A stretch of 22,226 nt of DNA from an uncultured Veillonella sp. (GCA_900552715.1 USAV01000021.1:1-22226), one strand, 5' to 3'. Counted from the stretch's first letter, positions 13,395 to 20,890 are shown. The notes: generated from the sequence alone by a model not told the origin. Numbers and translations are program-made.

Positions 13395-14837
13395 TTAGAT
13401 GATGTAATCGTCAGAATCATCTTTTTTAGGTTTTTTGTAAATTTCTTTTACACCAGCCATTTCGATAAGTTCTTCGCTAAGAGCATCTTCATCGTCCGTA
13501 TTAAGCATGGAGTAGAAGGCCCAGAGGATAACGAACCAAATCGGTGTAAACAAGAGGGCAATTCGAGTGTCTTCGTTTAAGGCGAGAATACCTAGAATGA
13601 AGACAAAGAATGCAAGGATGATGTAGTTCATCACAGGGAATAGAGGCATTTTGAATTTAGATTGTGCCGCTAGTTCCGGATTTTTCTTGCGATATTTGAG
13701 GTGACAAATAACCATCATGGCCCAAATAAAGATGAAGCAGAATGTAGAGATAGAAGTAATCATAACGAATACTGCTTCTGGCATTACATAGTTGAGTACA
13801 ACCGTAATCAATAGTACAGCAGCAGAGAAGATTGTTGCTTGGTATGGTACGCTACTGTGTGTTAAGCGACGCATAGAGCTTGGCGCATGACCGCGTTTAG
13901 CAAGGGCATAAATCATACGGCCTGTACTAAAGATACCAGAGTTTGTAGCAGATGCAGCAGATGTAAGAACTACGAAGTTTACGATGCCTGCAGCGGCTGC
14001 AATACCAACTGCGGTAAATACGGCCACGAATGGGCTAGCAGATGGGTTAACGGCTGTCCAAGGGTAAATACTCATGATGATGGCCAAAGAGCCCACATAG
14101 AACAAAATAATGCGTAATGGGATGTTGTTAATCGCCATAGGAATAACCTTTTCCGGATCTTCTGTTTCACCAGCTGTCAAACCTACGAGCTCGATACCTG
14201 TGAAAGCGAAAACAACCATTTGGAATGATAAAATAAAGCCCATCGTTCCGTTCGGGAACCAACCCCCATAATTCCACATATTACTAAAGGCGGCAACGCC
14301 CGCATCTGTAGTAAAGCCTGTGACAATCATGATGATACCGATGATAATGAGGGAAATGATGGCGATTACCTTAATCAAGGCAAACCAGAACTCCATTTCA
14401 CCGAAGTATTTTACGGCTGTTAGGTTCATTAATAGCAAGGCCACTAAGACGACAAGGGCCGGTATCCATTGAGGCAGCCACGGTATCCAGAACTGCATAT
14501 AGAGACCTACGGCTGTTAAATCGGCCATGGCTAGTGAAAGCCAACAGAACCAGTATGTCCATCCTGTGATAAAGGCTGCTCGATCACCTAAATACTCTTC
14601 TACGAAATCGATAAATGAGTGGTGGTTCAAGTTAGACAATAATAATTCGCCTAATGCTCTCATGATAAAGAAGCATATAATACCTGTAATAAGGTAGGCG
14701 AAAATGATGGATGGACCTGCCAAGTGAATGGCGCGGCCGGAGCCTAAGAATAAGCCCGTACCGATAGCACCGCCGATGGCGAGCAACTGTACGTGCCGGT
14801 TCTTAAGGCCCCGTTTTAACTGATGCGTATCAGACAT
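13395..14837 (-). CDS. cycA: Amino acid permease, CycA-like (D-serine/D-alanine/glycine transporter)
   Basis: A 480-residue APC-superfamily (amino acid transporter family) permease with about 12 membrane spans. Long stretches match what I recall of E. coli CycA: an N-terminal LKRGLKNRHVQLLAIGGAIG start, GSGRAIHLAGPSIIF, MRALGELLLSN, TGWTYWFCW, MEFWFALIKVIAI, FAFTGIELVG, ETEDPEKVIP, NFVVLTSAASATNSGIFSTGRM and DTRIALLFTPIWF. CycA imports glycine, D-alanine, D-serine and related amino acids by proton symport. The start at 14837 is preferred over the in-frame ATG at 14864 because AGAGG lies 8 bases upstream and the N-terminus then fits the family. The gene is monocistronic with its own promoter, a terminator-like leader hairpin and a shared terminator. 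Family assignment is firm; exact substrate is likely but not certain. Confidence 0.9.
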   Translation of the reverse strand: MSDTHQLKRGLKNRHVQLLAIGGAIGTGLFLGSGRAIHLAGPSIIFAYLITGIICFFIMRALGELLLSNLNHHSFIDFVEEYLGDRAAFITGWTYWFCWLSLAMADLTAVGLYMQFWIPWLPQWIPALVVLVALLLMNLTAVKYFGEMEFWFALIKVIAIISLIIIGIIMIVTGFTTDAGVAAFSNMWNYGGWFPNGTMGFILSFQMVVFAFTGIELVGLTAGETEDPEKVIPMAINNIPLRIILFYVGSLAIIMSIYPWTAVNPSASPFVAVFTAVGIAAAAGIVNFVVLTSAASATNSGIFSTGRMIYALAKRGHAPSSMRRLTHSSVPYQATIFSAAVLLITVVLNYVMPEAVFVMITSISTFCFIFIWAMMVICHLKYRKKNPELAAQSKFKMPLFPVMNYIILAFFVFILGILALNEDTRIALLFTPIWFVILWAFYSMLNTDDEDALSEELIEMAGVKEIYKKPKKDDSDDYII

Positions 14838-14874
14838 AGTAAAGACCTCTTTTCTACAAACCATCTACAAATAT

Positions 14875-14901
14875 AAAAAGCCATGGATGACCATAGCCTT
14901 T
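14875..14901 (-). promoter_or_regulatory. Terminator-like hairpin in the cycA leader (candidate attenuator)
   Basis: Read on the minus strand, AAAGGCTATGG-TCAT-CCATGGCTTTTT forms a stem whose G-U pairs are possible only in the minus-strand RNA, followed by five U. It lies between the cycA promoter and start codon. No known riboswitch or T-box motif is recognised near it. Confidence 0.5.
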
Positions 14902-14933
14902 ATAATCTATAGAATCTATAAAACTATTTTCTT

Positions 14934-14962
14934 ATAATACAGTATCTATTGTAAAAAGTCAA
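14934..14962 (-). promoter_or_regulatory. Promoter of cycA
   Basis: On the minus strand TTGACT (14962-14957) and TATTAT (14939-14934) are 17 bp apart, about 100 bases before the start codon. This gives a leader of roughly 90 nt. Confidence 0.7.
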
Positions 14963-15073
14963 ATGTATTTATACAGTAGACAGATTGATAGAAACAGTAT
15001 TATTAATATACGAATAAAAGAGAAATTATTCATATTTTGAAACCATACTATGTCTAAAAAGCTTTTCAGGATT

Positions 15074-15082
15074 TGCTATAAT
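15074..15082 (+). promoter_or_regulatory. Extended -10 promoter of the NimA-like gene
   Basis: TGC-TATAAT (TATAAT at 15077-15082) lies 40 bases before the start codon. No clear -35 box is seen at the usual distance. Confidence 0.6.
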
Positions 15083-15122
15083 GATATGTAGATTATATTT
15101 TACGTAAATTCGTGGAGGCTAT

Positions 15123-15635
15123 ATGAGACGACAAGATCGTAAGGTTACAGATATAGATGAAATTAAGGGCATTTTAAATAGTACTCGTATCATTCACCTA
15201 GGCATGATGGATGGTGACTACCCTTACGTAGTACCCCTACATTTTGGATACGAGTTTATAGATGAGGTGCTTTATATCTATGTGCATGGCAATCATGAGG
15301 GAAAGAAGTTTGATTTGATTAAAGCAAATCCTCATGTATTTATCGAAATTGATGGCAGCGATGAGGCCCTCGTTTCAGGTGGAGATATTCCTTGCAAATA
15401 TAGCTCTGTTTATTCCAGTGTGATGGGACGAGGAGAGGCTGCTTTGTTAAAGACTACTGATGAAAAATCTCATGGATTACAAGTGTTAATGAAACATCAG
15501 ACGAGTCGAGAATTTGCTTTTACGGAAGCCATGGTAAACTCTGTGGGCGTAGTTCAAATTAAAGTGGTGGACTATACTGCAAAACGACGAAGACAACTTG
15601 AACAAGATATTATTATGCCTCCATTAACTAAATAA
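15123..15635 (+). CDS. Pyridoxamine 5'-phosphate oxidase-like, NimA-type flavin-binding protein
   Basis: A 170-residue protein with a split-barrel flavin-binding fold typical of the NimA-like branch: an N-terminal MRRQDRKVTDIDEIKGIL, IHLGMMDGDYPYVVPLHFGYE, the strand LYIYVHGNHEGKKFDLI, and a late SVGVVQIKVVDYTAKRRR. Members bind FMN or a related cofactor in the cytoplasm. Some (Nim proteins) have been linked to 5-nitroimidazole tolerance in anaerobes, while many others are uncharacterised, so resistance cannot be claimed here. GGAGG (15114-15118) sets the start. The gene has its own extended -10 promoter and a good terminator, and is divergent from cycA. Confidence 0.85.
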   Translation: MRRQDRKVTDIDEIKGILNSTRIIHLGMMDGDYPYVVPLHFGYEFIDEVLYIYVHGNHEGKKFDLIKANPHVFIEIDGSDEALVSGGDIPCKYSSVYSSVMGRGEAALLKTTDEKSHGLQVLMKHQTSREFAFTEAMVNSVGVVQIKVVDYTAKRRRQLEQDIIMPPLTK

Positions 15636-15641
15636 TGATAC

Positions 15642-15691
15642 AACATCCTATTGAGTTCTTTTAAGATATAGCGCTCAGTAGGATGTTTTAT
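15642..15691 (+). terminator. Rho-independent terminator of the NimA-like gene
   Basis: A 14-bp stem (15642-15655 with 15674-15687; AACATCCTA / TAGGATGTT at the base, one G-U pair) is followed by TTATT, six bases after the stop codon. Confidence 0.8.
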
Positions 15692-15725
15692 TATGTGTCG
15701 AACTAGTAAGCATTAAGGCTGTTAT

Positions 15726-15738
15726 TAGTTAATAACTA
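15726..15738. promoter_or_regulatory. Short perfect palindrome upstream of the secreted gene cluster
   Basis: TAGTTA-A-TAACTA is a 13-bp dyad about 80 bases upstream of the candidate promoter of the three-gene secreted cluster. It is a possible operator only. Confidence 0.25.
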
Positions 15739-15805
15739 GACTTTCACAGTAGAAAAAATAAAAGTTTTATGAAGTAGCTAGGGCAACAGAATCGGAGTTA
15801 TGTTT

Positions 15806-15834
15806 TTGATATAAATAAGAAAATATATCATTAT
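15806..15834 (+). promoter_or_regulatory. Candidate promoter of the secreted paralogue cluster
   Basis: TTGATA (15806-15811) and CATTAT (15829-15834) are 17 bp apart, about 40 bases before the first start codon. The surrounding DNA is very A+T rich and other pairings are possible. Confidence 0.4.
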
Positions 15835-15875
15835 ATGTGTGAAGTATATTATAAATTTTTATACGAGGAGAGAGT

Positions 15876-16622
15876 ATGAGCAAAACAATATATAAGTCCA
15901 TTTTAGCTGTTATAGCAATGGGGCTATTATCTGTAAGCTACGTATCAGCAGATACTGTTGATCAGTCTGTATCTACGAATCATTCTGGGGCCCTATCTAA
16001 TTCTAAAAATGTTACACCTAAGATAGATAATGCTTCTGCAATTATTCAAATACCAAGAACACAATTAGTAGGCTGGCCTATTATGACTCAAGACGGTGCT
16101 CGTAACTTTAAGGGCGTAGTAGAGGCTACTCAGAAATTACCGTATGAGGCTGAGGTACCTAGTTATATTCCTTATGGATATCAGCTGTATACAGCACGTC
16201 ACGATCGAAATGATGTACTAGAGGTTGTATATTACAAAAGAAATGCACCTATCTATCAGGCTGGGAAAAAATTTATTACTGATGTTATGGCCTATCGAAT
16301 GGGATATTCCTTGGATACCGTAAGAGATACAGCATATATTCCTGCAGAGTATAAGGACTATGAATGGTCTGAACAAGGTGAATCTGGCAAGGTGTATTAC
16401 ACAGGTAATCCAGGAAAACAATTGATTCGTAGCATTACGTGGACGGAAGCTGGAATGGCATATTCCTTATTCTTCTTAGAACCTGTGAAAGCAGTTGATG
16501 CTGAATTCTATAAGGAGCATGTGGTGCCTGTAAAAAATATAGACAGCTCCAGTTATGAATTATTAGGAAACTATCCGATTACGAAGACTTTTACTAAAAC
16601 AAAAGAACGAATAATTCCTTAG
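15876..16622 (+). CDS. Secreted paralogue 1 of three (DUF4367-like domain), function unknown
   Basis: A 248-residue protein with a clear signal peptide (MSKTIYKSILAVIAMGLLSV, likely cleavage after YVSA, residue 25). Mature residues about 85-235 form one domain: KLPYEAEVPSYIPYGYQLY, NDVLEVVYYK, YRMGYSLDTV, EYKDYEWSEQGESGKVYYTG, LIRSITWTEAGMAYSLFF and AEFYKEHVVPVKNID. The order (a 'P-x-Y-x-P-x-G-Y' opening, short strands, then a W-plus-'G-x-x-Y' ending) recalls the DUF4367 type of extracytoplasmic domain, but I do not recognise a characterised relative. GAGGAG (15865-15870) sets the start. It is the first of three tandem relatives and shares most blocks with the next gene, so they arose by duplication. 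No lipobox or anchor is seen, so the product is probably periplasmic or released. Confidence 0.8.
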   Translation: MSKTIYKSILAVIAMGLLSVSYVSADTVDQSVSTNHSGALSNSKNVTPKIDNASAIIQIPRTQLVGWPIMTQDGARNFKGVVEATQKLPYEAEVPSYIPYGYQLYTARHDRNDVLEVVYYKRNAPIYQAGKKFITDVMAYRMGYSLDTVRDTAYIPAEYKDYEWSEQGESGKVYYTGNPGKQLIRSITWTEAGMAYSLFFLEPVKAVDAEFYKEHVVPVKNIDSSSYELLGNYPITKTFTKTKERIIP

Positions 16623-16690
16623 GAGATAAACGGGATGTAATACAAGCTGTATGTAATACACACCGTATCTGGAATAATATATTGTGTAAT

Positions 16691-16713
16691 AGCGGTGAAA
16701 TATGTAATCACTT
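16691..16713 (+). repeat. Intergenic hairpin repeat, copy 1
   Basis: AGCGGTGA...TCACTT just before the ribosome binding site of paralogue 2 can pair over 5 bp. It is similar in sequence and position to the element before paralogue 3, so it was probably duplicated with the genes. Confidence 0.4.
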
Positions 16714-16727
16714 AACGAGGAAAGAAG

Positions 16728-17393
16728 ATGAATAAAACTATATATAAGTCCATCTTAGCTACTATAGCAGTTGGGTTACTATCTGTAGGAAGTGTAACAG
16801 CAGATACTGTAGACACTGCTATATCTACAGATAATTCTGTATCCACTAAAACGCTTAAGTTAGGACATAATTTTAAAAATGTCGAGCCTAGAATGGATGG
16901 TTTACAGTGGCACTTTCATGATTGGCCTATAGAGAATACAAAAAAGGCGCATACTTTTAAGGGAAACCTAAAAGAGGCAGCGAAGAAGCTTCCATATGAG
17001 GTTAAGTCCCCTAGTTATATCCCTTATGGTTATGAAATTTATACAGTACGTCAAGACAAAAATGATGTATTAGAGGTTGTATATTTTATAAAAAATTCCC
17101 AAACATATCGAGTTGGGAAGAGAAACTCTGGTAGTATTTTCGTTTATAGAATGGGCTATTCCGTGAACGATGTAAAAGATGTACCGTATGTTCCCGGTGA
17201 GTATAAGGATTTTGAATGGTCTGAACAAGGTGAATCTGGCGAAGTCTTTTACACCGGTGATCCAGCAGCACAACTGATCCGCAGCATTACGTGGACAAAG
17301 GATGGCATGGCGTACTCCTTATTGTTCTTAGAACCTGTGAAGTCAGTTGATGCTGAATTCTATAAGGAGCATGTGGAGCCTGTGAAAATATAG
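16728..17393 (+). CDS. Secreted paralogue 2 of three, C-terminus shortened by a frameshift
   Basis: A 221-residue relative of the preceding gene. The signal peptides are almost the same (MNKTIYKSILATIAVGLLSV, cleavage after SVTA near 25), and the domain matches block by block (KSPSYIPYGYEIY, NDVLEVVYFIK, YRMGYSVNDV, EYKDFEWSEQGESGEVFYTG, LIRSITWTKDGMAYSLLF). After EFYKEHVEPVK the frame ends at once with Ile-stop. Paralogue 1 continues VKNIDSSSYELLG; here the A-run at 17385-17388 appears one base short. Adding one A would give VKNIDAHVVNYLE, which restores the family ending. The loss is confined to the C-terminal tail after the main domain, so the product may still fold. GAGGAAAG precedes the ATG. 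The gap to paralogue 1 is 105 bases. Confidence 0.78.
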   Translation: MNKTIYKSILATIAVGLLSVGSVTADTVDTAISTDNSVSTKTLKLGHNFKNVEPRMDGLQWHFHDWPIENTKKAHTFKGNLKEAAKKLPYEVKSPSYIPYGYEIYTVRQDKNDVLEVVYFIKNSQTYRVGKRNSGSIFVYRMGYSVNDVKDVPYVPGEYKDFEWSEQGESGEVFYTGDPAAQLIRSITWTKDGMAYSLLFLEPVKSVDAEFYKEHVEPVKI

Positions 17394-17422
17394 ATGCTCA
17401 CGTAGTAAATTATTTGGAACAA

Positions 17423-17444
17423 AGCGGTAACGTATGTAACCGCT
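17423..17444 (+). repeat. Intergenic hairpin repeat, copy 2
   Basis: AGCGGT (17423-17428) and ACCGCT (17439-17444) form a 6-bp stem, extended by AC/GT across one mismatch, directly before the ribosome binding site of paralogue 3. It parallels copy 1. There is no T run, so it is not an obvious terminator. Confidence 0.5.
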
Positions 17445-17459
17445 TAAAGAGGAGAGAAT

Positions 17460-18785
17460 ATGAAGAAAATAATAACATCTGCTGTTTTATGTGCCGCTAT
17501 GGCTACGGCAGTAAGCACCTTTGGCGTACAGCCAGTTAGCGCTACATACCCATTAATAGATAAAAATGGGAACACTGTTCCTGTTGAACGAGAGGTAGAT
17601 AATCAGAAAACTTTCGATGATAATGAAAGACTCGCTGATCGCTATCGCTGGTATGATCAAGTTGGTGATAATGATTTAGTCGAACCTAATATAGAGAGTG
17701 TTGCGCAGGAATTTGGCTATCCTATACAAGTTCCGTCTTATATGCCTAAAGACTATGCAGTACGCGATGTAACGGCCAAGGACCATGATGTATTAGAAAT
17801 CGTTTATACAGAAACAGGCCATGATGGTGAATATGGTCCGAAATTAACCTTCTCTAATACAGATATTGTATATCGCATGGGTTGGGCTATCGATACAGTA
17901 GTAAAGCCTATATTAGAAAAGACAAATTACAATGATAAGGATGCCGTTAGCTTTACTACCCCTAATGGAATCTCTGTACATACGTTAGGTTCTAGTCAAG
18001 ACGCTATTCAGATTGCTTACTGGGAAAAAGATAATAAAGTGTATATGCTCTACTTTGCTTCCTCAAGAAACCAAAACTATGTAAGTAAAATTGTAGATTC
18101 AGTAGGCCCATTAAGTAACGTGTCTACTGATGATACTCGATTACGTGGTGACCGCAATGATAAGCAATATGTTGAAGAAAACGATGCGAAAAAGGTTAAA
18201 CAAAATGACGAGCCTGAATGGCCTCCTTATGAATCGATTGGGCTGCCATTACGTACACATACAAATTCTGTGTGGCCTATACTTACCAGCAAAACTATTG
18301 GACTACCTAGCGGTGTAATCGATGCATCTCATAAGATGTCCTATGACGTATCTGTACCAAGTTACTTGCCTCTTGGCTATACATACTATGCTACGCATTA
18401 TTATGATAATGATGTATTAGAAACAGTATATTGGAAGCAAGGTCAAGAGTATCAAGAGCGCAGTGGCCGTTGGGTAACTCATACGATGGTCTTCCGCATG
18501 AGTTACTCTATGGATACTGTATGGCCAGAAGAATATATTCCAATGGAGTACCATGACGTACAGTGGACTGACTCTACGCCATTAGGTGATGTGCACTATA
18601 CAGGGGATATAGATAAGGGCTTAGTACGCAGTGTTACGTGGTACAAGGATAATATGGCGTATTTCTTATTCTTCCAAGTGCCTGTAAAAGCATCTGAAGC
18701 AGACTTTTATAGAAATCATGTAGTGCCATTAAAAGATATCGATCCAAGTCGTACAGACTTAATTGGTGTAAAAACAATTCGTTAA
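17460..18785 (+). CDS. Secreted paralogue 3 of three, with two tandem copies of the domain
   Basis: A 441-residue protein with a signal peptide (MKKIITSAVLCAAMATAVS, cleavage near VQPVSA, residue 28). Two copies of the domain in paralogues 1 and 2 follow. Copy 1 (about 78-210) has IQVPSYMPKDYAV, HDVLEIVYTE, VYRMGWAIDTV and a diverged end IQIAYWEKDNKVYMLYF. A charged linker (about 222-255) joins it to copy 2 (about 290-430), with VSVPSYLPLGYTYY, NDVLETVYWK, FRMSYSMDTV, EYHDVQWTD, VHYTGD, LVRSVTWYKDNMAYFLFF and ADFYRNHVVPLKDIDPSR. Copy 2 is closer to the single-domain paralogues. GAGGAGAG precedes the ATG, 66 bases after paralogue 2. A strong terminator closes the cluster. No enzyme motif or membrane anchor is seen, and the function is unknown. 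Confidence 0.8.
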   Translation: MKKIITSAVLCAAMATAVSTFGVQPVSATYPLIDKNGNTVPVEREVDNQKTFDDNERLADRYRWYDQVGDNDLVEPNIESVAQEFGYPIQVPSYMPKDYAVRDVTAKDHDVLEIVYTETGHDGEYGPKLTFSNTDIVYRMGWAIDTVVKPILEKTNYNDKDAVSFTTPNGISVHTLGSSQDAIQIAYWEKDNKVYMLYFASSRNQNYVSKIVDSVGPLSNVSTDDTRLRGDRNDKQYVEENDAKKVKQNDEPEWPPYESIGLPLRTHTNSVWPILTSKTIGLPSGVIDASHKMSYDVSVPSYLPLGYTYYATHYYDNDVLETVYWKQGQEYQERSGRWVTHTMVFRMSYSMDTVWPEEYIPMEYHDVQWTDSTPLGDVHYTGDIDKGLVRSVTWYKDNMAYFLFFQVPVKASEADFYRNHVVPLKDIDPSRTDLIGVKTIR

Positions 18786-18802
18786 TACTAAATAGTAATA
18801 AA

Positions 18803-18856
18803 AAAAGAACCTATCTCCTAGATATTTTACTAATATCTTTAGAGATAGGTTCTTTT
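18803..18856. terminator. Bidirectional terminator between the secreted cluster and the purine permease
   Basis: A perfect 15-bp stem AAAAGAACCTATCTC / GAGATAGGTTCTTTT (18803-18817 with 18842-18856) has A and T runs at its base and a nested GATATT/AATATC pairing in the loop. It lies between convergent genes. Confidence 0.88.
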
Positions 18857-18865
18857 AGTTATTAA

Positions 18866-20233
18866 TTAGAAGAATACGTAGCGGATGATGACGAGTACCG
18901 CCAATACGTACATAATCCAGTTAACCTCTTTTGCACGACCTGCAATAATTTTGAGCAGAGGGTATGCAATAAGACCTGCAGAGATACCGTTAGCGATGCT
19001 GTATGTGAACGGCATCAAAACGATAACGAGGAATGCAGGGAAGCCTTCTGTCCAATCATCGAAATCGATATTGCGAATAGCACCTAACATGAGGGCACCA
19101 ACGATGATAAGAACAGGTGATGTGGCTGCGTTTGGCACCAAGGATACGATAGGAGCCAAGAACAAGCAAATTAAGAATAATACGCCTGTTGTGACCGCCG
19201 TTAAGCCTGTACGGCCACCAGCACCTACACCTGCTGCACTTTCAACAAAGGCAGTAATTGTAGAAGTACCGAGCAATGCACCAGCACTAACGCCGATAGC
19301 ATCGACAGTCATGGCTTTACCAAGACCTGGGAATTTACCAGATTTAGGATCTGCAATTTTCGCTTCCGTAGCCGTACCAATCAAAGTACCCATGGAGTCG
19401 AACAATTCTACGAAGGTGAAGGAGAAGATAATCGTGATTAAGCCCATGTGTAGCGCACCAGGAATATCTAATTGAAGGAATGCTGCTTTAGAGAAATCAG
19501 GCACTGCCAATACAGTGAAGTTCTCAGGCATTGTGGAAAGGCCAGTAGCATAGGATACAATTGTTGTTACTACCACACCAATCAAGAGGGAACCTTGAAT
19601 TTTACGAGCCATCAATAGAGCTGTAAAGATGAGGGAGAATAGAGCCAACAATGTTTCACCACTGTGCAAATTACCGAGCGTCAAGAGTGCTTCGGATGCT
19701 GGAGGTACTAAATTACCATGTGTTTGCACAACTTGGCCTAAGGAGTTTGGAGACAAACTAATAGAGATTGCCATCAAGCCGGATAATTTTAAGCCGATGA
19801 TAGCGATGAAGAGTCCAATACCAACAGTAATGGCAACCTTCATAGAGGCTGGGATGCCTTCAACGATCATTTGGCGTATCGACGTAAGTGTTAATACGAG
19901 GAATACGAGACCGGAGATAAATACAGCACCCAATGCTGTTTGCCATGTTACGCCCATACCGAGAACTACGGTAAAGGAGTAAAAGGCTAAGAGGCCAACC
20001 CCTGGAGCGAGGGCGATAGGATAGTTTACGAATAAACCCATAGCAATCGTTACAAGGCCACCACCTAAGGCTGTAGCGATGAGGACTGCGTCTTTATCCA
20101 TCCCTGCAAGACTAAGAATGTTAGGCGCTAAGAATAGGATGTACGCCATCGTGATAAACGTAGTAATACCTGCTAAAATTTCAGTTTTAACAGTGGTACC
20201 ACGCTCACTGAGTTGAAATAGTTTATCTAACAT
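18866..20233 (-). CDS. NCS2-family purine permease (AzgA/PbuG branch, guanine/hypoxanthine/adenine type)
   Basis: A 455-residue membrane transporter with 12-14 spans that should import purine bases by proton symport. The branch is shown by the N-terminus (a LFQLSERGTTVKTEILAGIT start, FITMAYILFLAPNILS), LAPGVGLLAFYSFTVVLGMG, ALGAVFISGLVFLVLTLT, IPASMKVAITVGIGLFIA, FVELFDSMGTLIGTATEA, and DAIGVSAGALLGTSTITAFV with ESAAGVGAGGRTGLTAVTTG. In close relatives the first of these usually reads GMGLNAYF; here it is GVGLLAFY, with Leu in place of Asn. AGGAGG lies 10 bases before the ATG. I looked for a purine riboswitch in the 144-base divergent spacer and saw none. The gene is monocistronic and divergent from the Rrf2 regulator. 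The exact base transported is not decided. Confidence 0.9.
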   Translation of the reverse strand: MLDKLFQLSERGTTVKTEILAGITTFITMAYILFLAPNILSLAGMDKDAVLIATALGGGLVTIAMGLFVNYPIALAPGVGLLAFYSFTVVLGMGVTWQTALGAVFISGLVFLVLTLTSIRQMIVEGIPASMKVAITVGIGLFIAIIGLKLSGLMAISISLSPNSLGQVVQTHGNLVPPASEALLTLGNLHSGETLLALFSLIFTALLMARKIQGSLLIGVVVTTIVSYATGLSTMPENFTVLAVPDFSKAAFLQLDIPGALHMGLITIIFSFTFVELFDSMGTLIGTATEAKIADPKSGKFPGLGKAMTVDAIGVSAGALLGTSTITAFVESAAGVGAGGRTGLTAVTTGVLFLICLFLAPIVSLVPNAATSPVLIIVGALMLGAIRNIDFDDWTEGFPAFLVIVLMPFTYSIANGISAGLIAYPLLKIIAGRAKEVNWIMYVLAVLVIIRYVFF

Positions 20234-20377
20234 TAGATAACATCCTCCTATATGAAATTAAAAAATACCCAAATAAAAATATTTCGATATATGTATAGTG
20301 TATCATATTTCCCACCATTTTTTGTATGAATTTGTGATATACTATAAATATATTATGAATGATTTAGAGGTTAACTT

Positions 20378-20797
20378 ATGAAAATATCTACTAAAGGGCG
20401 TTATGCTCTACGGATATTGGCTGATATTGCAGAGCACGGGGTAGAAAAAAATGTACCAATTCGTGAAATTGCTGAACGCCAAGGATTTTCCGATAAATAC
20501 TTAGAGGGGATTGTATCTCGCTTATCCTCCGCTGGCCTCGTTAAAAGTGGCCGTGGTAAATACGGTGGATATCGCTTGGTGAAATCGCCTGCTGAATACA
20601 ATGTATATGAAATTTTATATGCTGCAGAGGACTCCATTGCTCTCGTATCTTGTTTAGAAGATGATGTTGAGCCATGTCCTATGTTTAATGATTGCTTGAC
20701 TGCTCCATTGTGGCAGTATTTGCAAGATGAATTCCGTCACGTTATGGAACGCGTATCCTTACAGGATGTAATGGATCACAAATTTCCAACGGAATAA
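20378..20797 (+). CDS. Rrf2-family transcriptional regulator with a likely iron-sulfur site
   Basis: A 139-residue protein of normal Rrf2 length. The N-terminal winged helix is typical: MKISTKGRYALRILADIAEH, VPIREIAERQGFSDKYLEGI, LSSAGLVKSGRGKYGGYRL. Three Cys (C92, C100, C106) lie in the region where IscR and NsrR bind a [2Fe-2S] or [4Fe-4S] cluster. The first matches IscR C92, and the spacing of 8 and 6 differs slightly from IscR (6 and 6). It probably senses cluster status, nitric oxide, redox state or sulfur and represses or activates nearby genes. AGAGG lies 7 bases before the ATG. The A+T-rich upstream spacer has TATACT and TATAAA -10-like boxes near 20338-20348. Candidate targets are itself, the divergent permease and the following MFS gene. 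No iscS/iscU genes follow, unlike a standard isc operon. Confidence 0.9.
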   Translation: MKISTKGRYALRILADIAEHGVEKNVPIREIAERQGFSDKYLEGIVSRLSSAGLVKSGRGKYGGYRLVKSPAEYNVYEILYAAEDSIALVSCLEDDVEPCPMFNDCLTAPLWQYLQDEFRHVMERVSLQDVMDHKFPTE

Positions 20798-20801
20798 ATG
20801 A

Positions 20802-20832
20802 GAGAGTCGCGTTTTATATGCGGCTCTTATTT
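20802..20832 (+). terminator. Weak Rho-independent terminator after the Rrf2 gene
   Basis: GAGAGTCGC / GCGGCTCTT (20802-20810 with 20820-20828) forms a 9-bp stem with two G-U pairs and a 9-base loop, followed only by ATTT. Read-through into the MFS gene is likely. Confidence 0.5.
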
Positions 20833-20842
20833 ATATAGAATG

Positions 20843-20870
20843 TAAAAGTATATTGCTATATATACTTTTA
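20843..20870. promoter_or_regulatory. Inverted repeat upstream of the MFS gene (candidate operator)
   Basis: TAAAAGTATAT / ATATACTTTTA (20843-20853 with 20860-20870) is a perfect 11+11 dyad with a 6-base centre, ending 8 bases before the GGGAGG ribosome binding site. It is probably an operator, and the adjacent Rrf2 protein is the simplest candidate to bind it. It could also form an mRNA hairpin. Confidence 0.5.
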
Positions 20871-20890
20871 TATATGAAGGGAGGCAACGA

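Noticed and set aside
14838..14864. Earlier ATG for the cycA-like permease, adding nine residues
   Set aside because: The added residues do not fit the family, and the AGAGG site is placed for 14837.
18885..19982. Long plus-strand open frames opposite the NCS2 permease
   Set aside because: They mirror the codon pattern of the permease, have no ribosome binding site, and encode low-complexity, unrecognisable protein.
20234..20377. Purine riboswitch upstream of the NCS2 permease
   Set aside because: The spacer lacks the conserved core of the purine aptamer and any leader terminator on the minus strand.
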